Source of the DNA: Hofstenia miamia
Taxonomy: Eukaryota > Xenacoelomorpha > Acoela
DNA length: 64,000 nt
Assembly (NCBI GenBank): GCA_004352715.1
Contig: SCFE01000052.1
Span: 649,993 to 713,992, forward strand
Direction of reading: 5' to 3'
Shown here: one piece after another, positions 34,958-46,368 of the stretch
Numbering within the stretch: position 1 is the first letter of the stretch
Layout of the letters: each line of letters begins with the position of its first letter
The notes under the pieces: generated by a model
Told to the model about the DNA's origin: nothing
Seen by the model: the letters and a program-made list of their open reading frames with translations, nothing else
Database searches by the model: none
Program-made: the position numbers and the translations under genes

Positions 34958-35779
34958 CTACTTACTGATTTTTTTTATTACTTTACTCGATATGCGAGCC
35001 AATATGATGAGTACGATTATACCGGCCACTATAGCACCTAAGACAATGAAGAAAGTCATGTATTTTTGCGTTATTCTTTTAATTTTTACTTCAAGTGGTA
35101 GAATTTCAAGCCTACAATTGGGTAGTACATATTTAGGATCTTTTTCAGTACCATCAGGGCAATCACAATAGAACATAGTTTTTCCATTGATATATTTAGC
35201 TATGCAAATACCTTTTCCGCAATCGGTGTACATTGGACATTCATAAGGAAAATTATGGGTGCAACTTCTTCCATAAAACCCATCTTTGCAAATACACATT
35301 ACCGCCTTACTCACTTGCACACATTTTTTCGTATTAGGAGTGTAACAATGATTTTTGCCACTACATGATTCAGCTCTTGTGCAAGCTTGTTGTTTGAAAC
35401 TCCAAAATTGGGAACTGGGGCATGAACATTTGAATATTGAAAAAAACTTTGCAACTTTGTTCTTGGGATCGGGATCAACAAGTTGACAATTTGCTAGCGT
35501 TTTAGTGCAACGACTTCTCTGGCATTTTTTATAATAATGAATATAGCTGCAGTGGTTTACGATTCTTAATATAGGAGCATCTTCATGTTCCCAAAGCATA
35601 TGTTTGATACAGTCAGGGTAATTCTTAAACTTCTTGATTTCATCTTCAGCTTTGATAAAAATGTTTTCACTGATGAATAGGACTTCAATAAGGTATGCTT
35701 TTGCAAATATACTATAAAGTTTAGCTTGGTTAATATCCGCTATTGGTAGTGAACTTAATACATTGTTAACTTTTACCAT
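34958..35779 (-). CDS. Single-pass membrane protein with two EGF-like domains (partial gene)
   Basis: Minus-strand 273-residue open frame. Residues 57-135 are Cys-rich; an EGF-like domain spans about 140-173 (CSGKNHC...CICKDGFYGRSC) and a second about 181-222 (CPMYTDCGKGIC...CDCPDGT...C). A strong membrane segment lies at about 241-262, followed by a short Lys-rich tail (ISSKVIKKISK). This layout is that of a type I cell-surface protein with EGF modules outside the cell. The upstream frame stays open before the first ATG to a stop near 35845, and no clear signal peptide is seen, so the N-terminus probably lies in another exon. The 3' end reads ATCA|GTAAGT, a consensus donor overlapping the stop, so the gene may continue by splicing. 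I do not recognise a specific family. Confidence 0.75.
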   Translation of the reverse strand: MVKVNNVLSSLPIADINQAKLYSIFAKAYLIEVLFISENIFIKAEDEIKKFKNYPDCIKHMLWEHEDAPILRIVNHCSYIHYYKKCQRSRCTKTLANCQLVDPDPKNKVAKFFSIFKCSCPSSQFWSFKQQACTRAESCSGKNHCYTPNTKKCVQVSKAVMCICKDGFYGRSCTHNFPYECPMYTDCGKGICIAKYINGKTMFYCDCPDGTEKDPKYVLPNCRLEILPLEVKIKRITQKYMTFFIVLGAIVAGIIVLIILARISSKVIKKISK

Positions 35780-35849
35780 TTGCGGGAATATTTGGTAAAA
35801 AACTATTTTCCAAAAATAATATAAGTTAAAAGCAAAATTTGAACATTAA

Positions 35850-38505
35850 ATTCTTTAGGCAAAGCGCACATGAACAGGAAAGTTTGAATTTGCTGAATAT
35901 AGGCTTTTGAAATGTTATTTTATATGTTATTGCTTATAACTTACACTGAATGTAGGGTATTAGATAGTATAATTAATGTTGTATCTCAAATTTAAAGGAC
36001 GATTCAAGTGTTATATTTTTTTGCATTTTTCCTAAATATTGTTAGCATGACAGATGCCTAAAATAAAAATCCTGCTTTAATTATTTTTCTAGTTGTACAC
36101 ATATCGCTTAAGGAAGTCAGGACAGAAAGACATCGAATTAATATTTTCTCAATGTGCTCAGTTTATCATTGTCCACCGCCCTGCCAAATAATATTTTTGT
36201 TATGGTCTTGCAACACAATTAATAAATCTTTTGGCATTCCAGTCAATTTGCTGACGTCATCGATCATTATGACATCAGAGCACTAAAATACAAAATGTTT
36301 TGTTCTTTTGGTATTCAGGAATACTTAATCTATATTTCTGCCAAATTTCGCTGCCTGGTGATGAATAGAATTGAATTTATGAGGAGATGCTACTGGTTTT
36401 AAAAGTGAATAAAGGCCCGGTCGAGATAGGGTTAAGTTAGAACAAGACCCTCAGAGATCGATAGAAAATGCTATGACCATGAAAATTAAGGCACTCAAAT
36501 GTGAGTAAGCTTTATTTTGACGTTTTTACTATAGTGATAAACTGATAATGCAAACACTTCTTGTCTTTTGAAAAGTGTAAAAAATTAGTGTGCACAAAAC
36601 TGACAACATTGCATGCATACTAGTGTTGTCCATATTTTTTGATGTTTAAAAACTTGCGGTTGAACAATCTGATGTGATTTTGCCTAAAAATCACTGTGCA
36701 AAAGAACTTTTCAAATCGGTTGAGTTTTCGATGCCCTCTAAACGATGAAATTTTCCTCTCAACATTGCAGTAATTATTGGGGGGGGGGACCTCTGTTGCT
36801 AAAGATCAATTGTTTTTCATTTTTTGTGTTATTACGTATCAATAATTAAAAACTAAATTGACAAAATATAATTGGTAAATTGTCTTAGGAATTTTCAAGG
36901 AGAAATTGCGTCATTGATGTCGTCATTCAAGCAAAAGCAAGTGTGTCAAGCAAGTTTCTGCAAAGATTAGTTCAATTTGAATCCATATTTGCAAAGATGT
37001 ATTTAGTGGGATTTCTTTTATTAAGGTTAAACAGCCTGGCGCCTATTTTTAAGAACAAACCGTTTTTCCGCTTTTACAAAGAATTTTCTCCAAGCCTATT
37101 ACCAAATGTGAAAACCTTGGGGCATAGGTACGTCTATTGGAGAACATACTTTGATGCATTGCTAAAAATTTCTATTAAAGCGTATTGCTGTGGCAAAGAT
37201 TGTTGAAAATATCAATACGTTTTCTTTGAAAATTTCGAATTTTTGAGAAAGATTTAAATTCTTTCCATAGCTAGTGTTCATGTATTTAGAAGGTTTTGAG
37301 CCCATGGAAGCAACAAAGAATTTTGACTGTTCTTGATATGATCAATGATGTTTTAAACTCATTGACGCGTGCCATGCACAAAGTCAGACTTCGTCCACCG
37401 GCCGCTTCGATGAGACCGAGCCTGCGCGCTGATTTAGAGCGAAAAAGAAAGAGGAGGCTCGCTCTATCATGTGGTGCTTTCAGATTAAGCGCAACATTAA
37501 TAGTTTTTGAGCTGCAAGCGCTTAAATATTGTTATAGGGTCATGAAAATTTTGCACTACATCTGCAAACATGTTTAACTTTTAGTTGCATACTTGACACA
37601 AATGTTTTATGTTTAAACGCTAAATTATTGGTGTGCATTTGCCATCATTAATGGTTTGATTTTATCAAGCATTTATGAACCTATGACAAAAACAATTGTA
37701 TATCTTAATACGAAAAAAATTTAATATTAAACATTCGAGAAATGGGGGCACTAAAGTGTCTTCTCAAATGCTATGGTGACGTCATCAAAGACGCAATCAC
37801 TTCCTGCAACCTCCTAAGACGTTTTATCAATGATAAATTGTCGATTTTAGTATTGAAGTGCAAAAAAACGCAAAACTGAATTAAATTAAATATTTGGTGA
37901 TAACGGATTCCTCTTAATTATGGCAGTTATTAGTGCAAAAAAACATCGCTTTTGAGGGGATCTAAAGTTGAACCGATTCAAAAATTATTTAAAACAAGCG
38001 GAATATTTCAAACGTGTACAAAATATGAACTACCCTACTGCTTACTGTTAAGGTTTACATATTTATTTTAAAAATTGTTTAAATTCTAAGTAGGTTTGCC
38101 TAATGTTTTTGGTCATTTTTGCAATTTGAGAAACCTCTTTTATCTTATTACTGCCATTTGCAAAATAACTAATCTTGGAACGAATTTTTAATTTTACATC
38201 CACAAGCAAAACAATTCCTCGAAGCTGTAATTGAAGACAAGAAATATTCATCGAATTTGGATTTGGTCAATAAGACATTACACGCAAATGGATTTAGCGT
38301 GCTATCTTAATACATGGCATAAAAAATATTTTTAGCAATATATTTCTCTAATTTGGCCTGCATTTTTATGCCGTTACGAGATCTTTCTGCATCATAAACG
38401 CAGTACGCATTGTAGTGCTGTCTTTCTTCAAAGGAAATGTTTGTTAGATTTTGGGGCAATTTGCATTTTATTCATCCATGTATATTCTTGAGAATGCATT
38501 CTCAA

Positions 38506-38510
<5 letters not shown>
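35850..38510. other. No gene recognised; small GC-rich patch at 37365-37490
   Basis: Mostly AT-rich spacer with a G-run at 36779. The patch at 37365-37490 is CpG-rich (CCACCGGCCGCTTCG, CCTGCGCGCTG) inside a 93-codon plus-strand ORF (37296-37577) whose middle is Arg/Lys-rich. No family recognised. Another 87-codon ORF at 36943-37206 is also unrecognised. Confidence 0.4.
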
Positions 38511-38543
<33 letters not shown>

Positions 38544-38545
<2 letters not shown>

Positions 38546-38832
38546 AGCGGGACTCGACCCAATCCAACTCAACCCGAAGGATATGTAGACTTGACACGAC
38601 CCACTTGGCTTCCAAAATCTGACCCAATTGCNNNNNNNNNNNNNNNNNNNNNNNNNNNNNNNNNNNNNNNNNNNNNNNNNNNNNNNNNNNNNNNNNNNNN
38701 NNNNNNNNNNNNNNNNNNNNNNNNNNNNATATATATATATATATTAAGCGGGACTCGACCCAATCCAACTCAACCCGAAGGATATGTAGACTTGACACGA
38801 CCCACTTGGCTTCCAAAATCTGACCCAATTGC
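38544..38832 (+). repeat. 88-bp sequence duplicated on both sides of a gap
   Basis: 38544-38631 and 38745-38832 are the same 88 bases (TAAGCGGGACTCGACC to CAATTGC), each preceded by a TA tract, on either side of the 97-N gap. Most simply the same sequence read twice at two contig ends. Confidence 0.9.
38632..38728. other. Assembly gap of 97 N
   Basis: 97 N between the two copies of the 88-bp sequence. Confidence 0.97.
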
Positions 38833-39121
38833 ACCAAAACAAACAAAAGTACATGGGTTTTGCACATAACTAGCTAGCAAGTTTTCTGAATACCAAAACC
38901 TTGGCTATGTATTGGTTGTCATTGCGACAAAATAATTGTATGTAACACAACGTTCAATTTTTCAATGTTGCTTTAGAACCTATGGATGTAGCCAGCAACT
39001 AATGTCAACGTTATTGATTAACCTGACTTGAACCGACTTAAAGAAAAGCCTTCAACCTGATTAAAATTTGACCCTAGCCGACCCCCCTCCCGCATGTAGG
39101 GTCAATCGGTTTTCAATCCTG
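38833..39121. mobile_element. Possible right end of a hAT-like MITE
   Basis: The reverse complement from 39121 reads CAGGATTGAAAACCGATTGA, a hAT-like terminus, and the interior is rich in GACCC/ACCCG words like the duplicated 88-bp sequence to its left. The left end would lie in or before the TA tract and gap, so it cannot be verified. Confidence 0.3.
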
Positions 39122-40439
39122 ATGTACACTTCCTGGGCATGCATCAATAGTGGATGACTATGGAAGAAGTAATTTTTCCACTAGCACTTAGGACATCTAG
39201 AGACTTATAATCATTCTATATGATTAAAATCGATTTTATTTCTCAATAGTGTTGGTATTACTCGATGTAGATATATGTTGGTATAGTGAATCTTAGTTAG
39301 AAATTCTTATTGCTATTCTAAGATTTTCTTGCAAATCTAGAAATCTTCCGATTAGGATTCTTAAAAATCATACATATGGTTCTCTATGGGGCCAAATGAT
39401 TCCTACTAAATCTTCCTCAGCGTAGGACATGTCTTATAATTTTCTTTAAATTAAAGTTTTTTTAAAGCAAATTAAATAGAATATCAAATTTTATGTATTT
39501 TGATAACGTATTATTTTTATCGAAACCCAAATATGTGTCTTTAAAAGATAATTTAAATTTTAGCTGATTGGAAGATTAAATCATGTTTCTCAAATGGCAC
39601 GAATGTGTAAAATTCAACTAAAAGTATTAAACAAATAACAACAAAACTAATTAAAATCTACAGAAATTGATCGAACTTATTTACTAACAAATATTATTAT
39701 TTAAAATGCTTCAAATTTACATTAATTAAAATATATATATTTTTACTAACAATGGTTGCATATGCATATATTATATAAATTCTATCAAGGTTTGAATTAT
39801 GATTTAAATGATTGGAGAAATATATGATTGCATTAATGTTGCGCTATGTATTCTATAACTGACACAACAAGCACAAATATTTTTTCTTGAAAATAATTCA
39901 TGTTATCATTGAATAAGCATATTCTTTGTTTGGAACTGTAAAAAAGCCATTCATGGTCATGCAAGGCATTGGAAATGGTATCACCTAGATTTTATTTGAA
40001 CGCGCACTTGGCTCTTAGTGACATTTTATTGGTTCATAGAAAATAACAATGACTGCCTGTAATCTCCCAAAGGCAGCTGGCTATACTTTTTACATTTTAT
40101 ATATTGAACTCCCCACAGGTATTAATCTGTTATCTTTCTTCTATTAAATCTAAATGGAAATATATTTAAATTAAAAGAACTTCGTCTTTATACATTTTCA
40201 CGGTCTTAATTGAATGAAGTTGAGATCAATGGATCAATATAGTCCCAGAATTAATTAAATTTCAAGCTTTGGCACTTTCCGAGAATCAGCGAAATTTCGT
40301 ATTTGCATTACTTTCTCTAATATTATTGATTCTTCTTACTGGACGAAAAGATTATATTAAAAATATATACATGTAACAATTGTTTACTCATTTGCATTCT
40401 TTCTAAGTTCATTTTATTATAGATGAAGGTAACCTTAAC

Positions 40440-40482
<43 letters not shown>

Positions 40483-41208
40483 ATTGAAATTTCTGAGAAG
40501 GATTATGTTATGAAATTTCTGAGAAGGATTATGTTATGGACGGTGTATTAGAACTCCAGAAGAATACTAATGAATGTAAGATTATCTAAATCAAATATAC
40601 GCATGCTTGAGATGCATATTTCAAAAAAGAATTATTTAAAATGCAAATATTGTTTGCCAAAAATTTCCAAGAATAAAAATAATATCTTAGGACAAATTGG
40701 AATAACTTTGTATGGGAAATTCGTGAAAACTGCAGTCTGAGCTTAAATGAAAATTACTTTTAACATAAATGCTATCAATCTCATACCAAAAACAACTTTA
40801 ATATATAAAGCAATTTGCCAACAAATTAAAAATGTAAAACATAGACCTTAAAATTTTTTAAATAAAATTTTAAAAATGAAAAAACAAAACCGAATAAGTT
40901 CAAGCTAAGCCGAAGGGTGTGGCTCTTTGCTGGGAATAGTGCTAAATTGTAAACTTTAAATTACAAAGCATGAAAATGTTTAGTGAAAAATATTTAAATA
41001 ATTAACGTATGTAATTTTGAATACATCAAGCAAAACACCAATCAAAAAATTGTTGCAGAGATCTAGTCTCATTGACCGCAATTCTTCAAACTTAAAAGCT
41101 TTTCGAAAAATGCGGAATATTCTTTAAAACAACCAAATATGTGCAAAAATTATGATGATATTCCTCTGTGTGATTGTTGAATATGTTAATTATTACATAG
41201 AAGTAATC
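39122..41208. other. No gene; microsatellite and short tandem repeat
   Basis: AT-rich spacer. TA/CATA tract at about 40438-40479, followed at once by two tandem copies of a 26-bp unit (GAAATTTCTGAGAAGGATTA plus TGTTAT) at 40486-40537. Confidence 0.6.
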
Positions 41209-41214
41209 TTTTCC

Positions 41215-41251
<37 letters not shown>

Positions 41252-41971
41252 ATATGTAATGATTTAATTGAATAGCTGCATAAAAGTAAATTAGTTGCAA
41301 ACANCTAGTTGAAATCAAAAGTAGATTTTTATTACATCCTTAGGGCACAGATATGCAAAGTAATTCCTAAAATGCATTTATTAGCCTTGTTATCCAGTTT
41401 TTTAACATTGGAATATATTTTATTTCGTTTTGTTATCAATAACAATTTATTATTTACATTGCGTAACATTTCATTCCACATGGCTAGTCACTGTTATTAC
41501 GCTTGTGGTATTTTTTGAATTTTTAATGTTAATCAATGGAGAACTGGTGGCAAAACGGGGGGGCTAAAATATGGTAATTTGTAGCCTCTGCATCAAGTGG
41601 GAAATGAGGTTCATTTTCCATAGGTTCACCCTACCCAAAGCCTATAATCATAAATGATACCCGATGTCGCAAGAATCATAATTAATTCATGAGAAAAATA
41701 TTATGAAAATTCATGGTAAATTTTAGAAAATTGGAAAATTGAAGGTAATATTTTGAATAGCATTTTTGTATTTGAAATACCAAAACACAAAATAATATAT
41801 AATTTCGAAACGTAGAAAACATATTATTATCCAACAGATGCTGTTCATCCCAACACCAGTGTTCACTACACGGGATGCAATGAGAAAAAATTAATTTGAA
41901 TTTTAATTTATTATAATTTACTACATGCTATTAATCAATATAAGAGAAGGAACATGTTAGGATTTCTGATG

Positions 41972-42007
<36 letters not shown>

Positions 42008-43166
42008 ATATGTAATGATTTAATTGAATAGCTGCATAAAAGTAAATTAGTTGCAAACATTTGAATATGATCTAATAAAATATATTCTTAAGTAAAGTGG
42101 GATTATTGCAAAAGGTGTTAAACTTAATGTGCAATTACTGTAGAATATGGGGGTTCTCTCTTATAAAATGTGAACAAGATGAAAGTAAGAATGAGAAGAA
42201 TTAACGCTTCATGGTTCTGCTTCATTGCTTGACTGAACAGTTGCTCAAATAAACCAAATGCATCATCCAATTAAATGGTTATTAATCAATATTTCAATTA
42301 CTTATATAGCACAATAATGCGCTATTGAATTTAATAGAATATTTTACGATTTGATCAAACTATCTCTGTATTATCACGCCTTCATATTTAGACTATGAGA
42401 ATCCATAACACAAGTTTAGCTTTTTCATATCAGTTCACTAAATATTTAATTTTAACATTATCATTGTAAGGTACATATTATGTATATATTGATCCTAGTT
42501 GAAATCAAAAGTAGATTTTTATTACATCCTTAGGGCACAGATATGCAAAGTAATTCCTAAAATGCATTTATTAGCCTTGTTATCCAGTTTTTTAACATTG
42601 GAATATATTTTATTTCGTTTTGTTATCAATAACAATTTATTATTTACATTGCGTAACATTTCATTCCACATGGCTATAGTCACTGTTATTACGCTTGTGG
42701 TATTTTTTGAATTTTTAATGTTAATCAATGGAGAACTGGTGGCAAAACGGAGGGCTAAAATATGGTAATTTGTAGCCTCTGCATCAAGTGGGAAATGAGG
42801 TTCATTTTCCATAGGGTCACCCTACCCAAAGCCTATAATCATAAATGATACCCGATGTCGCAAGAATCATAATTAATTCATGAGAAAAATATTATGAAAA
42901 TTCATGGTAAATTTTAGAAAATTGGAAAATTGAAGGTAATATTTTGAATAGCATTTTTGTATTTGAAATACCAAAACACAAAATAATATATAATTTCGAA
43001 ACGTAGAAAACATATTATTATCCAACAGATGCTGTTCATCCCAACACCAGTGTTCACTACACGGGATGCAATGAGAAAAAATTAATTTGAATTTTAATTT
43101 ATTATAATTTACTACATGCTATTAATCAATATAAGAGAAGGAACATGTTAGGATTTCTGATGATCG
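41209..43166 (+). repeat. Two interleaved direct duplications around an N
   Basis: Block B (about 665-672 bp) occurs at 41305-41968 and 42495-43166. Block A (TA tract plus TGTATATGTAATGATTTAAT and following) occurs at 41219-41303 and 41975-42060. A single N at 41304 joins A1 to B1. The B copies differ at a few sites (GGCTAGTCAC versus GGCTATAGTCAC; a G-run length), as two alleles or young duplicates would. ORFs inside are hydrophobic shadows without motifs. Confidence 0.85.
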
Positions 43167-45378
43167 GACTGAAACGGCCAAGCTTTTTCTTTATCGCTTG
43201 TAACCGGCCAGTCAACCGGTGTAGTTTTCAGAATTTTGACCAGGTCGACAGACGCCCAGAAATTGATATTTTTGACCCGACGGGTATATTTTTTCAAAGT
43301 AAGAAAATGAGAACACAGAAGGTTAAAGGTTAAAATTGGACTGTTATTGAAATTCACAAAGTTTTCAAATTATTAGTACAGAATAAGAGTTTTTAAGTCC
43401 TGCTTCTTTCAAGACCATACTTGCTTAAACAGCATCTTCTTTTAAAAAAGGACGATTTTCTTTAATAAAGTGTTGGTGGCCAGTAAATTTCGAATTCATG
43501 CCGATATTTGACAATAGCGAACAAAATTCCGTCACTTTTCGTACATACAAATAAATTTTATTATATCACTAAATCAATTACATAAAACCTTAATTCGAGA
43601 TAATGAAGTATTACTACTTATATTTCTAAAATCAATATAAAGACATTAAACAATTTTGTTGCTACTAAGCTTTACAAAAACTAAAAGCAAACCGAGCAGT
43701 TTTGCAATTCTATTTTCGCATTTAATGCACTTTTTAAAAATTAAAGCGATTTCAAACAATGTTGGTGCTATGTGCATATATTGTTGGAGATCTTTTCGAT
43801 TTTGGTTTCTCCTTCATGTATTAAGAAAGAGGTCCAACCCAAACACGTTTAAGGTTGTCATGCATTTTAACTACATTTCCCTACCTAAGTAGCTGCGATT
43901 AACGGAAATGTATAGCAAAGCAATTTTATGGTAATATAAGAGCGTAGATTTAATCACTGGTGGCATACAACAAATATTTAGTCAATAATTTACCCCAGGA
44001 ATTATGCACTCAAATAATCACTGTGGGCTTCGGCCCCAAAATTAGTAGGGACTGACAGTGCTCATTAGTTGGCTACTTGATCAGCTTCAACCGTCATGAT
44101 GAAAGTTCTAACTCGACAAGACCCAGATCAGAAATCATCTTGCCAAGACTTTTGACTACCAAAACTGCAAATCACATGTATCAAATAACTTTAAAAAATA
44201 TAGAAAAATGTTACATTTGCCTTATACTTCAGTTTATCCAGATAGTCCTAGGGCTAAATTGGTAAAAAATTGTTTGACAAAATCTAATCTCTACTTTCAT
44301 TATATACATGTACAAATACAATGTATCTTTTGATGAAATATAATTCATATCTTGTATGTTGAAAAATATAATTTCTCAATTTCTGCCAACACTGACAATT
44401 CAATTCGAAGCAAATTATGTTCCTAAAATGCATTTTTAAACACAATGGCAAAGCTCATTTTTGCCACTAATGTTGATATTGGAATTCAAATATATAATTT
44501 GTTACATAGGTGTTTTCCAAAATCCTCATATTGACCTTTGGGAAACGTTCAATTGTTCTTACTTTATTGAAATTACTACATCATATTATGATAATAAATC
44601 GAAAATATGTAGCATATAAAATGTTCGCTTTAGCTTAATCCATCTTGTCACTGAACATCAGTGAGTGTTTGTTCTAAAGATAATTTTTTGTCTTAGCAAT
44701 GGGCGCTTTAACCGAGATCTGCTCAAATACATTTTCCTCAAAATGTTCATTAACACTAAAAACATGACGAAAGGACAAAATGACCCATACAAATTTTGTT
44801 TGCTTCATTATTCATTCAGCAAAAACACTAGCAGGTACATATACTTCCAATTATATTGATAATCTCATTGAATTTGCTCCTAGTAGAAATTTTGTTTCTA
44901 TTCAATAACTTTTGCATTTGAAACATCAGATGTAAATTTATTCAAAATTCTTCTATCATTATTCTATCGTATAATTACAAAGAATTAACCAGAGCCTAAA
45001 ATAATAAAAGAAGCAATAAATACTGTTGCAAGAAGAGAATTGGTGTACAATTCCGTCAAATTATATAATACAAAGAATATCAAAAAAATTCCCTTCCGCT
45101 TTGTGGATTTAAAACCATTCCATTGGCTTTAAGACAAACAACGGGTTCACCAAACAAATATAAGCGTTTCACAAGTAAAGAACTATATTCAATTTTAAGA
45201 TATTTTGCATCACATCGTAGAAAAGTTGTAACTCCTTTTCTACTTGCGTAGCTCTATACATTCTCTGAATTTAATTTTGATAATTTGCAAAAAAATGTTA
45301 ATTCTTTGATTTTATTACAGTATGCCTTAATGAAACAATCCTTTGCAATCTAAATATGCTACTTAGACAATATTTAGG
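43167..45378. other. No gene recognised
   Basis: AT-rich spacer. 43167-43330 is somewhat GC-richer (AACCGGCCAGTCAACCGG). A UUCG-loop hairpin, GGGC-TTCG-GCCC, sits at 44025-44036. ORFs of 60-80 codons lack motifs. Confidence 0.45.
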
Positions 45379-46368
45379 ATGCCAATAACATCTCCAGTAT
45401 TGTGTCATTCAGAAACACTTCCAAAAGACTCATTTATCTTGGAGCAAAACCTTTTGAATGAAATGCTATTCTTACGAAAACAACAGAAAATAATTGAAAA
45501 AATAATGAACCGGTTGTCCCTCTTACAATTAAAATTCCACTCTATTATTAATGAAAACGATAGCCTTTTGGCTTTTTTAACATTATCTAGAAAACGACGT
45601 ACAACAACGAAAGATATTTTAAGAAGTGTAAGAAAAGAAAACAAATCCCAACTAAATAAAATCAAAGAGACATATAGACTTGTAAAAGAAATTGCTGATG
45701 TAAATGAAATTCAAATTGTAAATACTGATAAATCAAATAAGCACTTCAATACGTTCAAACGATGCATTCTATGTCATAATAAAGTAGAGCGACCTAACAC
45801 CACAAGGTATTCAAATGCATTGAAATTCTTTGGCAGTCAGTGGCATGACAAGGGCAAACTATACCATTTCTTACAAGCTTCGAGAAGTAAATATGAAGAA
45901 TTCTATAGAAAAAAATACATCAAGCAATCTACAATGGCGATGAGTGTACTCCGAGGCAAGTTATCAAGAAAATATTATCGAAGATGTAATAAGCTTATAA
46001 AAAACATTCGAAGTAGCTATAAGAAAAAATTGGAGAATTACTTTAAAAAGAAGAACGTGGAAATCGTTGAAAGAATAAATCAATTTAAGACCCTTTTAAG
46101 ACAACATGAGCAGAAATTGAATGAAGGTGAAAATCACAGACGAAGATTTAAAATTGATGCTGAATTGGCAGTTGTTAAGATTCTTTTACATTTAAATCAG
46201 TTAGCGTATGGTGGAACTAGCGAAGTCTATTTTGATTTATATCCATTGAATTCGTCACGGATAAAACAAGTTTATGATTCGCTTGTGCGTACACTTAGTG
46301 ACTTAAATGCAAAAATTACATTTCTCAAGTACATTGTTCAAACTAGCGGTACTAAGAGTGTATATTAA
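45379..46368 (+). CDS. Basic coiled-coil protein, 329 aa, intronless, unrecognised
   Basis: Complete ORF with an in-frame TAG at 45364 just upstream of the ATG at 45379, ending in TAA. Very rich in Lys/Arg/Gln/Asn with long predicted helical stretches: about 20-60, 85-112, 195-250 and 300-320. A C-x2-C pair (CILC, residues 129-132) is followed by HNK. No signal peptide or membrane segment. There is no RT, integrase or transposase motif, and no frameshift or stop in 330 codons of an AT-rich region, which argues for selection. A stretch ending TTTTATTACAG at about 45320 could be a splice acceptor for a 5' untranslated exon. The function is unknown; a structural or nucleic-acid-binding role is only a guess from charge. 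Confidence 0.6.
   Translation: MPITSPVLCHSETLPKDSFILEQNLLNEMLFLRKQQKIIEKIMNRLSLLQLKFHSIINENDSLLAFLTLSRKRRTTTKDILRSVRKENKSQLNKIKETYRLVKEIADVNEIQIVNTDKSNKHFNTFKRCILCHNKVERPNTTRYSNALKFFGSQWHDKGKLYHFLQASRSKYEEFYRKKYIKQSTMAMSVLRGKLSRKYYRRCNKLIKNIRSSYKKKLENYFKKKNVEIVERINQFKTLLRQHEQKLNEGENHRRRFKIDAELAVVKILLHLNQLAYGGTSEVYFDLYPLNSSRIKQVYDSLVRTLSDLNAKITFLKYIVQTSGTKSVY

Noticed and set aside
41309-42812. 69-96-residue ORFs in the duplicated B blocks
   Set aside because: Hydrophobic, without motifs, and disrupted differently in the two copies, so not constrained coding.
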